Part shown: positions 44,773 through 53,977 of the stretch, one piece after another | How positions within the stretch are numbered: the first letter of the stretch is position 1 | Layout: each line of letters begins with the position of its first letter | Source of the DNA: Planktotalea arctica | GTDB lineage: Bacteria; Pseudomonadota; Alphaproteobacteria; Rhodobacterales; Rhodobacteraceae | Direction of reading: 5' to 3' | Assembly (NCBI RefSeq): GCF_002105285.1 | Contig: NZ_MUHR01000008.1 | Span: 48,775 to 112,774 of the forward strand | Length of the DNA stretch: 64,000 nucleotides | Position numbers and translations under genes: made by a program | Notes under the pieces: model-generated | Databases searched by the model: none | What the model was told of the DNA's origin: nothing | The model's input: the letters and a program-made list of their open reading frames with translations, nothing else

Positions 44773-45565
44773 CGCTGCCGTGCCCGATGCTGTCCATGAA
44801 CCGTATCAGATGTTTAGCGTATAACTCCGGCTGCTCCACGCAGGGCAAATGCCCGGCCTTGCGGACCAATTCATAGCCAGACCCAGGGATAAGCCCCATC
44901 AATTCACGCACCATATCGGGTGGGGTCGATCCATCTTCAGACCCTGCAATTCCCATCGCAGGCAGACGCAAACCAGAAGTGGGGGTAATCATATCGGTGC
45001 CGGAAATCGCCGCCATGCTGAGGTTATAGCCCTTGGCTGATTGCCGCGTCAGCATGTTACGCCACATCTGCAATTCAGGCGTGGCACGAAAACCCTTGGA
45101 AAACCACCGCTCCATCGTCGCGTCCGCCACCGCCTCGATCCCGCCAGCCTCGACCGCCGCAATGCGCTCGCCCCACATATCGGCATTACCGATCTTCGCG
45201 CCTGTGTTGGACAGCACGATGCCGCGCACCAGATCAAGCCGCTTCACTGCAAGCCCCTGCGCGATCAAGCCGCCCATCGAGAGACCCACGAACACCGCGT
45301 CGGATACGCCCACATACTCCATCAGGCGCTCCACATCCGTCACCAAAGCACCCATGCCAAAAGGCGCATCGGGGCAAGACGAAAGCCCATGCCCGCGTGT
45401 ATCATAGCGAATATAGCGCAGGCCCTCTTTGGGCAGCAGTTCAATCACAAAATCCCAGAGCCGTAAATCGGTGCCAAGCGAGTTGGAAAACACCACTGGC
45501 GCGCCATCGGGGTCGCCGTCCTCGCGCCAATGTAGCTGCGCATCGCCTGCATCGAACCAGTTCAT
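44765..45565 (-). CDS. pcaD: 3-oxoadipate enol-lactonase
   Basis: A 266-aa alpha/beta hydrolase of the PcaD group, with VFSNSLGTDLRLWD, RYDTRGHGLSS, nucleophile elbow GLSMGGLIAQ, and GKAGHLPCVEQP-type C-terminal His (RKAGHLPCVEQP). PcaD opens 3-oxoadipate enol-lactone in the protocatechuate/beta-ketoadipate pathway. No other pca gene is in this window, so it may serve a related lactone. Overlaps its upstream neighbour by four bases. Confidence 0.85.
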   Translation of the reverse strand: MNWFDAGDAQLHWREDGDPDGAPVVFSNSLGTDLRLWDFVIELLPKEGLRYIRYDTRGHGLSSCPDAPFGMGALVTDVERLMEYVGVSDAVFVGLSMGGLIAQGLAVKRLDLVRGIVLSNTGAKIGNADMWGERIAAVEAGGIEAVADATMERWFSKGFRATPELQMWRNMLTRQSAKGYNLSMAAISGTDMITPTSGLRLPAMGIAGSEDGSTPPDMVRELMGLIPGSGYELVRKAGHLPCVEQPELYAKHLIRFMDSIGHGSDG

Positions 45566-46758
45566 CGCGTCTCTCCCAGTACAAGATGCACCATGATCTG
45601 ACCGTGATCCGATGCGAGTTTATTATACGGTGCCTCCGCGTGGCTGCCATCCGTCAAATGATCGTTCAGCACGCTGAAATATTCCATTTCACCCAAAGTG
45701 CCACCCGCTTCGGGCACGAAATGACGCGAGAGATAAATCTGGTCAATGCTTTCGTAGACACCCCCAAAGGCCGATGTGTACACCATATCACGCAGGGATT
45801 TGCGCACGAAGAGTTTTTCAGCCGAGTGCAAACGCATTGCAGCGATTGCCTCCTGAATGGTCTCGTTCTCTTCCTTGGAGTAGCGGTCATTCGACGCCTT
45901 GGCATCGTGGCGCAGCATCCATGAATAATTCTTGAACGGCTTTTCGCCCGCGATGATTTCACTGCTCACCGCGTTCTCGCTATCGTTGAAATCGCCCATG
46001 ACGATCACGGGATTGCCCGCCTTCAATTCTGCAACAATCTCGCGACGCAGCACCCACGCCTCTGCCATACGCCGCAGCGCCGCGCGCGCCGCGCCCAGCG
46101 CACGGCCAACCGCATCGTAATTCGCCAGATCGGCCTCAGGCGCAAACTCAGCGCCGTTCGGTTTCACAAACTCGCCCAGCTTGGACTTGAGATGCGTGTT
46201 GAACACCGTCACCACCGCACCGCCCATAGGAACGCGCGCTTTCAAAATCGGGCGCGAGAGCCGCGAAATGCGGTAGTGCCCGCCATCGCCGCCGCCCATA
46301 TCCTGAAATGGTATGTCCAGCGGCGTAGGCAATTCTTGGATTGTCTCTGGCGTGCCTTCAAAGCCAAAGCGCGACAGGATCGCCACGCCTGGGCGGCGAT
46401 TACCCGCCCTACCGTCATTCACATTAGGCGCAAAAGCCAGCGCAGCATCACGATAGCCTGCATAACTCAATTTTCGAAAAATCGCTTTCTTGCGATAGCG
46501 TTTGGAGCGGTCTGGCACCGCCACCTCATTGCTTTCCTCGCCCATGTCATCGGCCTCAGCAATTACCGCGCGCAGGGCCGTTTCCTCGAAAATCTCTTGA
46601 AAACCAATCACATCCGCATCCATGGTCACGATCTGATCGGCGAGCCATGCCGCCTTCCACGCATATTCTTCCTGCGTGTATTGCTGGAACCTGTAGTATT
46701 CGCTCTCCGCCCCGATCAAATTCTTGACGTTGAAACTGGCTATAGTTGCCCGTGACAT
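45562..46758 (-). CDS. Endonuclease/exonuclease/phosphatase family protein
   Basis: A 398-aa protein of the EEP fold: TIASFNVKNL, ADVIGFQEIFEE (metal Glu), NTHLKSK, VIMGDFNDSENA (catalytic Asp-Asn) and the terminal SDHGQIMVHL. Could act on DNA, RNA or phosphorylated small molecules; there is no signal peptide. Translational coupling to pcaD by ATGA. Confidence 0.9.
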   Translation of the reverse strand: MSRATIASFNVKNLIGAESEYYRFQQYTQEEYAWKAAWLADQIVTMDADVIGFQEIFEETALRAVIAEADDMGEESNEVAVPDRSKRYRKKAIFRKLSYAGYRDAALAFAPNVNDGRAGNRRPGVAILSRFGFEGTPETIQELPTPLDIPFQDMGGGDGGHYRISRLSRPILKARVPMGGAVVTVFNTHLKSKLGEFVKPNGAEFAPEADLANYDAVGRALGAARAALRRMAEAWVLRREIVAELKAGNPVIVMGDFNDSENAVSSEIIAGEKPFKNYSWMLRHDAKASNDRYSKEENETIQEAIAAMRLHSAEKLFVRKSLRDMVYTSAFGGVYESIDQIYLSRHFVPEAGGTLGEMEYFSVLNDHLTDGSHAEAPYNKLASDHGQIMVHLVLGETR

Positions 46759-46764
46759 TTACAC

Positions 46765-47736
46765 TTACTCCAAGGTTGCCAAAGCGCGCTCGAAAACCGC
46801 CCGGTCCACATTGCCGCCAGAGGCGGTGACGATCACTGTATCAGACTTGAGTTGCGCACCGTGGAAAAGCGCCGATGCCAGCGCAACCGCGCCGCCCGGC
46901 TCGATCACCACGCGCAAACGCTCGAACGCAAGAGCCATGGCGCGCAGGCAATCGGCGTCACTGACGACAATGCCAGCGCCGCACAGCCGCTGCATGATCG
47001 GGAAAGTCAAATCCCCCGGTTGCGGCGTGATGATCGCGTCGCAGATCGAGCCTGTCATTGAGGCGTTGCGCTGGATCGTGCCATAGACCAGCGAACGCGC
47101 AACATCGTCAAAACCCTCCGGCTCTGCGGGGCGCACTTTGAAACTCGGCTGCTCCGCCTCAAGCGCAAGTGCGATGCCAGAGGTGAAACCACCGCCGCCA
47201 CAACACACGATCACCTCGGCGTTCTCGATGCTTTGCTCGCGCGCTTGCTCGGCAATCTCCAAACCGCATGTGCCCTGCCCCGCGATCACCTGTGGATCAT
47301 CGAAGGGCTTGATCAGGGTCAGGCCGCGCTTCCCTGACAGGCGCCCCCCAATCTCGTCGCGATCTTCGGTTTCGCGATCATAGAGCACGACCTCAGCGCC
47401 CAGCGCGCGCGTGTTCTCGATCTTCACGCGCGGCGCATCTTTGGGCATGATAATGACAGACGACGCGCCGTGCATTTTCGCCGCCAAAGCCACGCCCTGC
47501 GCATGATTGCCGCTGGAAAAGGCGATCACGCCCTTGGCGCGCTTTTCAGGCTCCATCGCCGACAAAGCCGACCAACCGCCGCGAAACTTGAAGCTGCCGG
47601 TGTGCTGCAAACACTCCGCTTTCAGAAACACCCGCCGTCCTGCGATCTCGTCAAGGAAGGGCGAGGACAGCAGCGGCGTGCGCCGCACGGTGCCTTTGCC
47701 GCGCTTATAAGACTCGCGGATCATCTCGATATTCAT
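46765..47736 (-). CDS. Threonine/serine dehydratase family PLP enzyme
   Basis: A 323-aa fold-type II PLP enzyme. The PLP lysine is in TGSFKFRGG, and the phosphate-binding loop is CCGGGGFTSGIAL. Lacks the C-terminal ACT regulatory domain of biosynthetic IlvA, so it is the short catabolic or serine-racemase-like type. The ATG at 47736 overlaps the preceding hydrolase stop by four bases (ATGA). Confidence 0.9.
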   Translation of the reverse strand: MNIEMIRESYKRGKGTVRRTPLLSSPFLDEIAGRRVFLKAECLQHTGSFKFRGGWSALSAMEPEKRAKGVIAFSSGNHAQGVALAAKMHGASSVIIMPKDAPRVKIENTRALGAEVVLYDRETEDRDEIGGRLSGKRGLTLIKPFDDPQVIAGQGTCGLEIAEQAREQSIENAEVIVCCGGGGFTSGIALALEAEQPSFKVRPAEPEGFDDVARSLVYGTIQRNASMTGSICDAIITPQPGDLTFPIMQRLCGAGIVVSDADCLRAMALAFERLRVVIEPGGAVALASALFHGAQLKSDTVIVTASGGNVDRAVFERALATLE

Positions 47737-48560
47737 TGCATTTCTCCGATCCAAGCCTGCAAGAGCGCTACCGCTTCGGGCTCATCCAGAAACGGCACAT
47801 GGGCGCGATCGGGGATCACTGCGCCGCTCGCATCCGGCAGGCGCTCGAGCATCTCGTCAAAGCAGTCTTGCGTCAGCAGGTCCGAATTGGCCCCACGAAT
47901 GATCGCGCATGGCAAACCGCTTAGCGCTTCGAACCAAGGCCACAGGTCCGGCACTGCCGCGTGGCTGCTCGCCTCCACCGCGTCGCGCAATTTGGGGTCA
48001 TAGGTGAGATCCAACCCCGCGTCGGTCTGCACGAAGAATTTTGCGGCCTCTTCCATCCAGCGCGCTTGCGGCACATTCGGGAACAAATCGCGCATGACGT
48101 GGGCACGCGCACTTGCGGCTTCCTCCAGCGTCCTGGCCTTCGGTTTCACGCCCAAGTAGCCCATGATTACCTCAAGCCCTTTGGGGTCAAGCTCGGGTCC
48201 GATATCGTTCAAAGCCACACCGATCAGCCGCGCTTTCAGCGTTGCGGCAAGGCCCATCGCGATCAAACCGCCGCGCGATGTACCAAGGATCGCGGCCTTC
48301 TCGAGACCCAGATGATCCAACAATTCCACCGCGTCTTGCGCCTCGCGCATGATGTTGTAGGTGCTGAAATCCTCCGCCCAATCCGACTGCCCCCGCCCGC
48401 GATAATCCGGTCGGATCACGCGACATCCTTTCAGATAGGGCAGCACATACTCAAAGTCGCGACTATCGCGTGTGAGGCCAGACAGGCACAGCAACGGCAG
48501 GCCAGTGCCCGCGTCCTGATAGAACAGCGACAGACCATCGGAGGTTTCAAAACGGGGCAT
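47733..48560 (-). CDS. Alpha/beta hydrolase
   Basis: A 275-aa hydrolase with LLCLSGLTRDSRDF, RPDYRGRGQSDWAED, nucleophile elbow GTSRGGLIAMG and C-terminal DRAHVPFLDEPEA. It belongs to the group often annotated as haloalkane dehalogenase or lactonase-like; reaction unknown. It shares one base with the HAD gene (TGATG). Confidence 0.87.
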   Translation of the reverse strand: MPRFETSDGLSLFYQDAGTGLPLLCLSGLTRDSRDFEYVLPYLKGCRVIRPDYRGRGQSDWAEDFSTYNIMREAQDAVELLDHLGLEKAAILGTSRGGLIAMGLAATLKARLIGVALNDIGPELDPKGLEVIMGYLGVKPKARTLEEAASARAHVMRDLFPNVPQARWMEEAAKFFVQTDAGLDLTYDPKLRDAVEASSHAAVPDLWPWFEALSGLPCAIIRGANSDLLTQDCFDEMLERLPDASGAVIPDRAHVPFLDEPEAVALLQAWIGEMQ

Positions 48561-49246
48561 CAGCTACCTGCTAATTGGGGAATTTCAGTGAGATCGCTCA
48601 ACACATGCTGCGGCTCAGCGAACAGACGATCCATCGGTTCGCCCGCGCGATTGACCCATACGGTTTGGAAACCGAATCCACTGGCAGCAGCAGCGTCCCA
48701 ACCGTTCGAGGAGACGAAAAGCACTTCGTCCTTGGCACATGCAAAACGATCGAGCACCATTTGATAAACCCGCCCATCCGGTTTGAACACGCCCACATCC
48801 TCGACCGAGAGGACCGCGTCCAGAAACATCTCGATTCCTGCCGATCCAACAGCACCATCAAGCATATCGGGCGCACCGTTCGACAAAATTGCAGTTTGCA
48901 GTCCGGCCGCCTTCAGCTGGGCTAACATCATCGGCACTTCCTTATAAGCGCGCAGCTCCCAATAAAGCGCAAGGAGCCGCTCGCGCAGTTCAAGATCACC
49001 GCCGAGACCCGTCTTTTCCAAGGCCCAATCGAGACCGTCCTGAGTAACCGTCCAAAAATCCGTGTGATTGCCCGAAACCGCGCGCAGCCATGTGTATTGC
49101 AACTGTTTTTGACGCCAGAATTCCGCCAACTCGCCTGCCTTGGCCGCAAGCGCTTCGCGGCCATCCTCGCCCGCAGCGATGCGCGCAGCCGCACCCACGT
49201 CGAAAAGCGTGCCATACGCATCGAACACACATGTTTTAATCGCCAT
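48560..49246 (-). CDS. (S)-2-haloacid dehalogenase type II (HAD superfamily)
   Basis: A 228-aa HAD hydrolase with the type II dehalogenase signature FDAYGTLFDV (nucleophile Asp8), LSNGAPDML, KPDGRVY and VSSNGWDAAAA. These enzymes replace a halogen on short 2-haloacids with hydroxyl. In a marine-type bacterium this fits natural organohalides, but related HAD phosphatases share much of the pattern. Confidence 0.9.
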   Translation of the reverse strand: MAIKTCVFDAYGTLFDVGAAARIAAGEDGREALAAKAGELAEFWRQKQLQYTWLRAVSGNHTDFWTVTQDGLDWALEKTGLGGDLELRERLLALYWELRAYKEVPMMLAQLKAAGLQTAILSNGAPDMLDGAVGSAGIEMFLDAVLSVEDVGVFKPDGRVYQMVLDRFACAKDEVLFVSSNGWDAAAASGFGFQTVWVNRAGEPMDRLFAEPQHVLSDLTEIPQLAGS

Positions 49247-49310
49247 ACAAGAAGCTCCCTATTTTGCGTCACCATGGCGCGCAGACCTCAAGGGGGCAAG
49301 AGGCGGCGCT

Positions 49311-50297
49311 TTAGATTTCCAGCAGGACCGCCCCGTTGCGACCCGCGCTCATCACGCGCTCATGGGCTTTTGCGGCATCTTCAAGCGGCATAATCTCGTG
49401 TATCGCAGGGTGCAGCGCACCTGCACTGAGGGCCGCGTGCAGCTTTTCAATCGCCGCCGCGCGCGGGGCAGGATCAAGTATATAAATCAGCACGATATCG
49501 ATGGTGATCGCTTTGAACAGGAACGGACCGAAGGGCAGTGTCGGGCTCATATCAAACTGTGAGCCATAGGCCGCAATTGTGCCATTGGCGCGCATCACTT
49601 CGGCTAGCAAACCCGCGTTAACGCCGAATTCCGGCTCAACCGCACGGTCAATACCTTTGCCTTCGGTGATCGCCATGATCTGCGCTGCCAAGTCATCCGC
49701 GCGGTAGTCCAGCACATGATCCGCACCTGCCGCCTTCACGCGCTCGAACGCACGCGGCGAAGCCGTCGCAATTACCGTCGCGCCGCCCCATTTCGCCAGT
49801 TGCACAGCGTTGTGCCCAACCGCGCCAGCGCCGCCGGAAATTAGCAAGGTCTGGCCGGAAATATTACCACCACCAAACACCGCATGCGCCGCTGTCAGCC
49901 CCGGAATTCCAAGTGCTGCGCCCGCTTCAAACGATACGCCGTCAGGCAAGGCCACCGCCTGCACGCTTGGCAGACAAATCGACTCTGCCGCAGAGCCAAA
50001 GGCGCGCTGCCATTGGCCGTTCCATATCCAGACCCGCTCCCCAATGCGTGCGGGCGCAACACCAGCGCCAACCGCATCAATCACGCCAGAGCCATCAGAA
50101 TGGGGGACAACAAGGTCAAAAGGCGGCCTAAGAACACCGGGGCGCGTCCCGGAGCGCGCTTTGGCATCAGAAGGGTTCACGCCGGAGTAGACCAGCTTCA
50201 CGCGCACTTCGCCCGCCGCAGGCTCTGGCACCCCAATATCATGCAGCGCTAGAACATCCGCCGCCGCACCAAAAGCACTGTAGCCGATCGCGCGCAT
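49311..50297 (-). CDS. NADPH:quinone reductase-type zinc-independent MDR oxidoreductase
   Basis: A 328-aa medium-chain dehydrogenase/reductase. The GroES-like N-terminal half carries VNPSDAKARSG, and the Rossmann half LLISGGAGAVGHNAVQLAKW. No structural or catalytic zinc cysteines are seen, as in quinone oxidoreductases (QOR/zeta-crystallin). The stop abuts the irr start by one base, so the two genes are adjacent on the same strand. Confidence 0.9.
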   Translation of the reverse strand: MRAIGYSAFGAAADVLALHDIGVPEPAAGEVRVKLVYSGVNPSDAKARSGTRPGVLRPPFDLVVPHSDGSGVIDAVGAGVAPARIGERVWIWNGQWQRAFGSAAESICLPSVQAVALPDGVSFEAGAALGIPGLTAAHAVFGGGNISGQTLLISGGAGAVGHNAVQLAKWGGATVIATASPRAFERVKAAGADHVLDYRADDLAAQIMAITEGKGIDRAVEPEFGVNAGLLAEVMRANGTIAAYGSQFDMSPTLPFGPFLFKAITIDIVLIYILDPAPRAAAIEKLHAALSAGALHPAIHEIMPLEDAAKAHERVMSAGRNGAVLLEI

Positions 50298-50729
50298 CTA
50301 AACGGAGGTCTTGCGCAAACGGATCACCACATCGACCTTGGCTATTTCCATCCCCTCGGGCGCATCGGGCAGCGCGGAGATAACCAGATCGTCCGCATGG
50401 GCATCGCTGAGGCGCCCCTCGTCTTCCCAGAAGAAATGCGGGTGATCATGGGTGTTCGTGTCGAAATAACTCTTGGAGCCGTCGACCGTGACTTCCTGCA
50501 ACAGCCCCGCATCGCAAAATGCGCGCAGCGTGTTGTACACGGTCGCAAGCGATACGCCCTCGCCATGCCCCTTGGAGGCCGCGAACAGGCTTTCTGCCGT
50601 CACATGGCGATTCTTGCCGTCACCGACCAGCAACTCGGCCAGGGCCAGGCGCTGACGCGTCGGGCGCAAATCCGCCCCTGCAAGCCATTCGGCCGCGCGG
50701 TCTTGGGAGATGATCAATGCGTCGCTCAT
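50298..50729 (-). CDS. irr: Iron response regulator Irr (Fur family)
   Basis: A 143-aa Fur-superfamily repressor/activator with a winged-helix domain (RPTRQRLALAELL, SLATVYNTLRAFCDAGLL) and the Irr-specific HDHPHFFWEDEG histidine cluster. It lacks the CxxC zinc motifs of true Fur. There is no Cys-Pro haem regulatory motif, as in rhizobial Irr forms without one. Irr controls haem and iron genes. It is divergent from fabA, an arrangement typical of alphaproteobacteria. Confidence 0.9.
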   Translation of the reverse strand: MSDALIISQDRAAEWLAGADLRPTRQRLALAELLVGDGKNRHVTAESLFAASKGHGEGVSLATVYNTLRAFCDAGLLQEVTVDGSKSYFDTNTHDHPHFFWEDEGRLSDAHADDLVISALPDAPEGMEIAKVDVVIRLRKTSV

Positions 50730-50887
50730 ACGGAATCCTTACGTTGCCACCCTTATATGCGCTTTTGCGAACCGTTTTCAATTGCCTCATGCCCATCCCT
50801 TGCACTGTCGTTTGAATCGCCGCTTGCTTGCGCCTGCGCGCGCGCCGATGTTAGGACTATGAAAACACGCTAGATGCAGGAGCCATC

Positions 50888-51397
50888 ATGTCCACTTTCC
50901 CCAGCAGCTTTGACAAAGACGACTTGCTCAAATGTTCCAGAGGCGAGTTATTTGGCGAGGGCAACGCACAATTGCCCGCTCCTCCGATGTTGATGATGGA
51001 CCGCATTACGGATGTGTCCGGAGACGGCGGCGCGCATGGCAAAGGGCACATTGTCGCAGAGTTCGATATCACGCCTGATTTGTGGTTTTTCGAGTGCCAC
51101 TTCCCAGGCAACCCGATCATGCCCGGTTGCCTTGGTCTTGATGGTTTGTGGCAGCTTACCGGCTTCAACCTCGGTTGGCGCGGCTGGCAAGGGCGCGGTT
51201 ATGCGCTTGGCGTTGGCGAAGTGAAACTAAAAGGCATGGTGCGCCCGGATCGCAAGATGCTTACCTATAAGATCGACTTCACCAAGGCGATTCAGACCCG
51301 CCGCCTCACCATGGGTGTTGCCGATGGCATCGTCGAGGCGGATGGCGAGGTGATCTATGAGGTGACGGGTATGAAGGTGGCTTTGAGCGAGAGTTGA
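50888..51397 (+). CDS. fabA: 3-hydroxyacyl-[ACP] dehydratase/isomerase
   Basis: A 169-aa hot-dog fold enzyme that dehydrates 3-hydroxydecanoyl-ACP and isomerises the product, opening the unsaturated fatty acid branch. The catalytic His is in [12 protein letters not shown] and the Asp in [18 protein letters not shown] precedes the ATG. FabB, its usual next neighbour, lies 2.6 kb away. Confidence 0.97.
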   Translation: MSTFPSSFDKDDLLKCSRGELFGEGNAQLPAPPMLMMDRITDVSGDGGAHGKGHIVAEFDITPDLWFFECHFPGNPIMPGCLGLDGLWQLTGFNLGWRGWQGRGYALGVGEVKLKGMVRPDRKMLTYKIDFTKAIQTRRLTMGVADGIVEADGEVIYEVTGMKVALSES

Positions 51398-51487
51398 TGT
51401 GCGCTCGCACAGCTATCCTTTTGAGAAATCAACTGAGCTGAAATTTTTGAAAAAGTATGCTCGAGCCAAGATCAACACGCACGGATC

Positions 51488-51515
51488 GCGCTATCATCGT
51501 AAACTTTGATAGCGC
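51488..51515 (+). terminator. Hairpin downstream of fabA
   Basis: GCGCTATCA (51488-51496) pairs perfectly with TGATAGCGC (51507-51515) around a 10-nt loop, 90 bases after the fabA stop. A weak smaller hairpin (TGTGCG/CGCACA) directly follows the fabA stop. There is no long T tract, so it is a moderate candidate. Confidence 0.45.
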
Positions 51516-51661
51516 CTTCCTTGCTCACCATGCTGCGTAAATCCAGTTGTTATTGCACATTTGGACATCAAGTCTTGCCGACCCCGAATTGTGCCATACC
51601 AAAATCAATAGATTGTAGACGCTTCGTACTGGACGTCTGCAATCCTCCTTATTTCCCAACT

Positions 51662-52582
51662 TTATCCAAAAAACAAACTCCGCCGATCTTTCCGAACATA
51701 AGTCCAAGCCACAAACCGGCTGGTCTTCTGCCCCTGTGCCATTTCGACAACCTCAAAATCAGCGACCTTCGCCTTCTTCAAAATCCGCTCAATTGGCACG
51801 AGGTTATCCTTCTTCGACAGCAAAGAACTAAACCACAGGCATTGATCCGCGAACTCCGCGCTCTGTTCAATCATGCGCGCGATAAACTTTATCTCGCCGC
51901 CCGGGCACCAAAGTTCAGCATTTTGACCGCCGAAGTTCAGCGCTTTCGATGATCCTTTCTCAAGATTGCTCCACTTGCGCTGCGTGCCTTTGCTCGCTTG
52001 CTCCATCGACGCATGGAACGGCGGGTTGCACAGGGTGATGTGGAATCTGTCCTTGGGTTCGATTACGCCTTTAAAGATATTGTCACACTCAGCTTGCTGC
52101 CGAAGGGTGATGTTCAGCCCATTGAGCTCGCAAATCTTCTGCGCCGATTTAAGCGCACCTGCGTCCGTGTCAACGCCAGTAAAATCCCAGCCATATTCGC
52201 TTTGCCCGATAAGAGGGTATACCAAACTCGCACCGGTGCCGATGTCCAACGCTTTGATACTGTGGCCACACGGGATTTCACCCATATTGCTGCCAGCCAG
52301 CAAGTCCGCGAGATGATGGATGTAATCGGCGCGACCAGGGATCGGGGGACAGAGATAATTGGCGGGAATATCCCAGAAACCGACACCGTAGTACGCCTTC
52401 AGCAGCGCGCCATTAAGCATGCGCACCGCCTGCGGGTCTTTGAAATCAATGCTAAAGCGACCCGCAGGGTTGCGGATTATGAAGGCTTCAAGCTCAGGAG
52501 ACTGCGCCACTAATCGCACGAAGTCGTAACCTTCTCGATGTTGGTTACGGGGGTGCAGCTTGGTTTTCATGGCCATGGGCAA
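51662..52582 (-). CDS. rlmF: 23S rRNA (adenine(1618)-N(6))-methyltransferase
   Basis: A 306-aa SAM-dependent methyltransferase. LHPRNQHREGYDF is the RlmF N-terminus, ALDIGTGASLVYPLIG is SAM motif I, and CNPPFHAS is the N6-adenine motif IV. It methylates A1618 of 23S rRNA. The gene is AT-richer than its neighbours and lies between fabA and fabB, which are normally adjacent in this group, so it was probably acquired. Confidence 0.93.
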   Translation of the reverse strand: MPMAMKTKLHPRNQHREGYDFVRLVAQSPELEAFIIRNPAGRFSIDFKDPQAVRMLNGALLKAYYGVGFWDIPANYLCPPIPGRADYIHHLADLLAGSNMGEIPCGHSIKALDIGTGASLVYPLIGQSEYGWDFTGVDTDAGALKSAQKICELNGLNITLRQQAECDNIFKGVIEPKDRFHITLCNPPFHASMEQASKGTQRKWSNLEKGSSKALNFGGQNAELWCPGGEIKFIARMIEQSAEFADQCLWFSSLLSKKDNLVPIERILKKAKVADFEVVEMAQGQKTSRFVAWTYVRKDRRSLFFG

Positions 52583-52653
52583 CCTTCATTAGAAACAATC
52601 GAGAACGCCCGCCAGACCACTATGAGTTTGTAATGGCAACCGATTAACCCGTT

Positions 52654-53460
52654 CTATTCATTCGGTCGAACCCGCGCCGCGCTCTTGTCCGCGAAGGCCG
52701 CCAAGCGCGCGCGCGCATCGGGCTGCGTGTTTACCACGCCCGCCACAACCGCCTCGGCATAAGCCGCATCCATCGCGGACATATTCTGCATGTGACTTAC
52801 CGCAGAGCAAATCGCGAAGTTCGAAAGAGGCAGGTTCTCGGCCGCTTTACGCGCGAGTTCCAAGGCGCGATCGAAACTTGAGCCCTCAACCGAATACTGC
52901 GCCAGACCCACATCAACAGCTTCCGCACCCTGATATACGCGCCCCGTCAGCATCATGTCGATCATCCGCGCCTTGCCCACCAAGTCCGTGACGCGGATTG
53001 TCGCGCCGCCGCCCGTGAAAAGCCCCCGTTGCCCCTCTGGCAATGCGAAATAGGCCGATTGATCCATGACGCGCACATGCGCCGCGCTAGCAAGTTCCAG
53101 ACCGCCGCCGACAACAGCGCCTTGCAAGGCCGCGATAATCGGCACGCCGCCATACTCCATCTTGTTGAAGGCCTCGTGCCAGCGCAGGCAAACGTGCATG
53201 AAATCGGCAGGGCTTCGGTCGGCGTCATGATGCTCGACCAGATCGAGACCGGCGCAGAAGTGATCCCCGGAACCAGCCAGAACAACCGCCCTGACGCCAG
53301 CCCGCGGCGCGGCAGAAAAGAAATCCACTAACTCCTCGATGGTCGCGATATCCAAAGCATTACGTTTGGACGGACGGTTTAAGGTAACGATCCAAACCCC
53401 GTCATCCTGTGCCTCAAGCGCAAGATTTTTGTAGCGCGCGATATCAATCTGGAGCGTCAT
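52654..53460 (-). CDS. Enoyl-CoA hydratase/isomerase (crotonase) family protein
   Basis: A 268-aa crotonase-fold protein. [16 protein letters not shown] and [21 protein letters not shown] are the oxyanion and active-site segments. The classical paired Glu residues of enoyl-CoA hydratase are not both obvious ([13 protein letters not shown] has one), so isomerase or another crotonase reaction is possible. ATG at 53460; the longer frame lacks a site. Oriented against fabB, next to rlmF. Confidence 0.85.
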   Translation of the reverse strand: MTLQIDIARYKNLALEAQDDGVWIVTLNRPSKRNALDIATIEELVDFFSAAPRAGVRAVVLAGSGDHFCAGLDLVEHHDADRSPADFMHVCLRWHEAFNKMEYGGVPIIAALQGAVVGGGLELASAAHVRVMDQSAYFALPEGQRGLFTGGGATIRVTDLVGKARMIDMMLTGRVYQGAEAVDVGLAQYSVEGSSFDRALELARKAAENLPLSNFAICSAVSHMQNMSAMDAAYAEAVVAGVVNTQPDARARLAAFADKSAARVRPNE

Positions 53461-53977
53461 GGCCCTATCCTTCTCAAGTTTGTTCGTCCCCGTTTGGGTA
53501 GCGATTTGAAATTTGCCGCACAAGAAAAGAGCAAGCGATCGACGCACCGTCACTTTGGCGCATGCGAACTAAAAAGGCACCAGCCTTGATATGCCAACGC
53601 CTTCTCGTTTCAATATTTTGGAACATTCACCACCTCGGCAAATATCAACCGGTGACTTCACCCAACAGCGTGGAGTTGATGTGCACTTTCATTTTTTCGA
53701 CACTCGGCATGTACTTTGCATCGAAATTACTACGATCAAAAGCAGTTTCGTTACCGGCCAGTCTAAATATGTATGAACAGGGCCACGTAAACCTGCCAAT
53801 AATACCGAAGAATTTCCCAATGCCTAAACGGCGAGCAGTGATTGTGTTGTTTCCCTAAGCCTATCGAGGCATTGCAACCTGTGGACTTCGCGTACACTAG
53901 GTTTCCACCCTCTGCCCTTGCACCCGAGCCCTCCTCTCGCATACACACAACTTAAGTTTATTAAGAAGGAGTGCGCC
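53461..53977. other. AT-rich spacer between crotonase and fabB
   Basis: 517 bases with no recognised gene; short frames on the plus strand (53562-53858, 53591-53776) lack a good ribosome site and have AT-rich composition. It should hold the promoter of fabB-fabI, and an AAGAAGGAG ribosome site leads into fabB. Confidence 0.5.

Noticed and set aside
53562..53858. 98-codon plus-strand frame upstream of fabB
   Set aside because: No ribosome site, no recognisable motif and overlapping frames of similar length; treated as non-coding AT-rich spacer.
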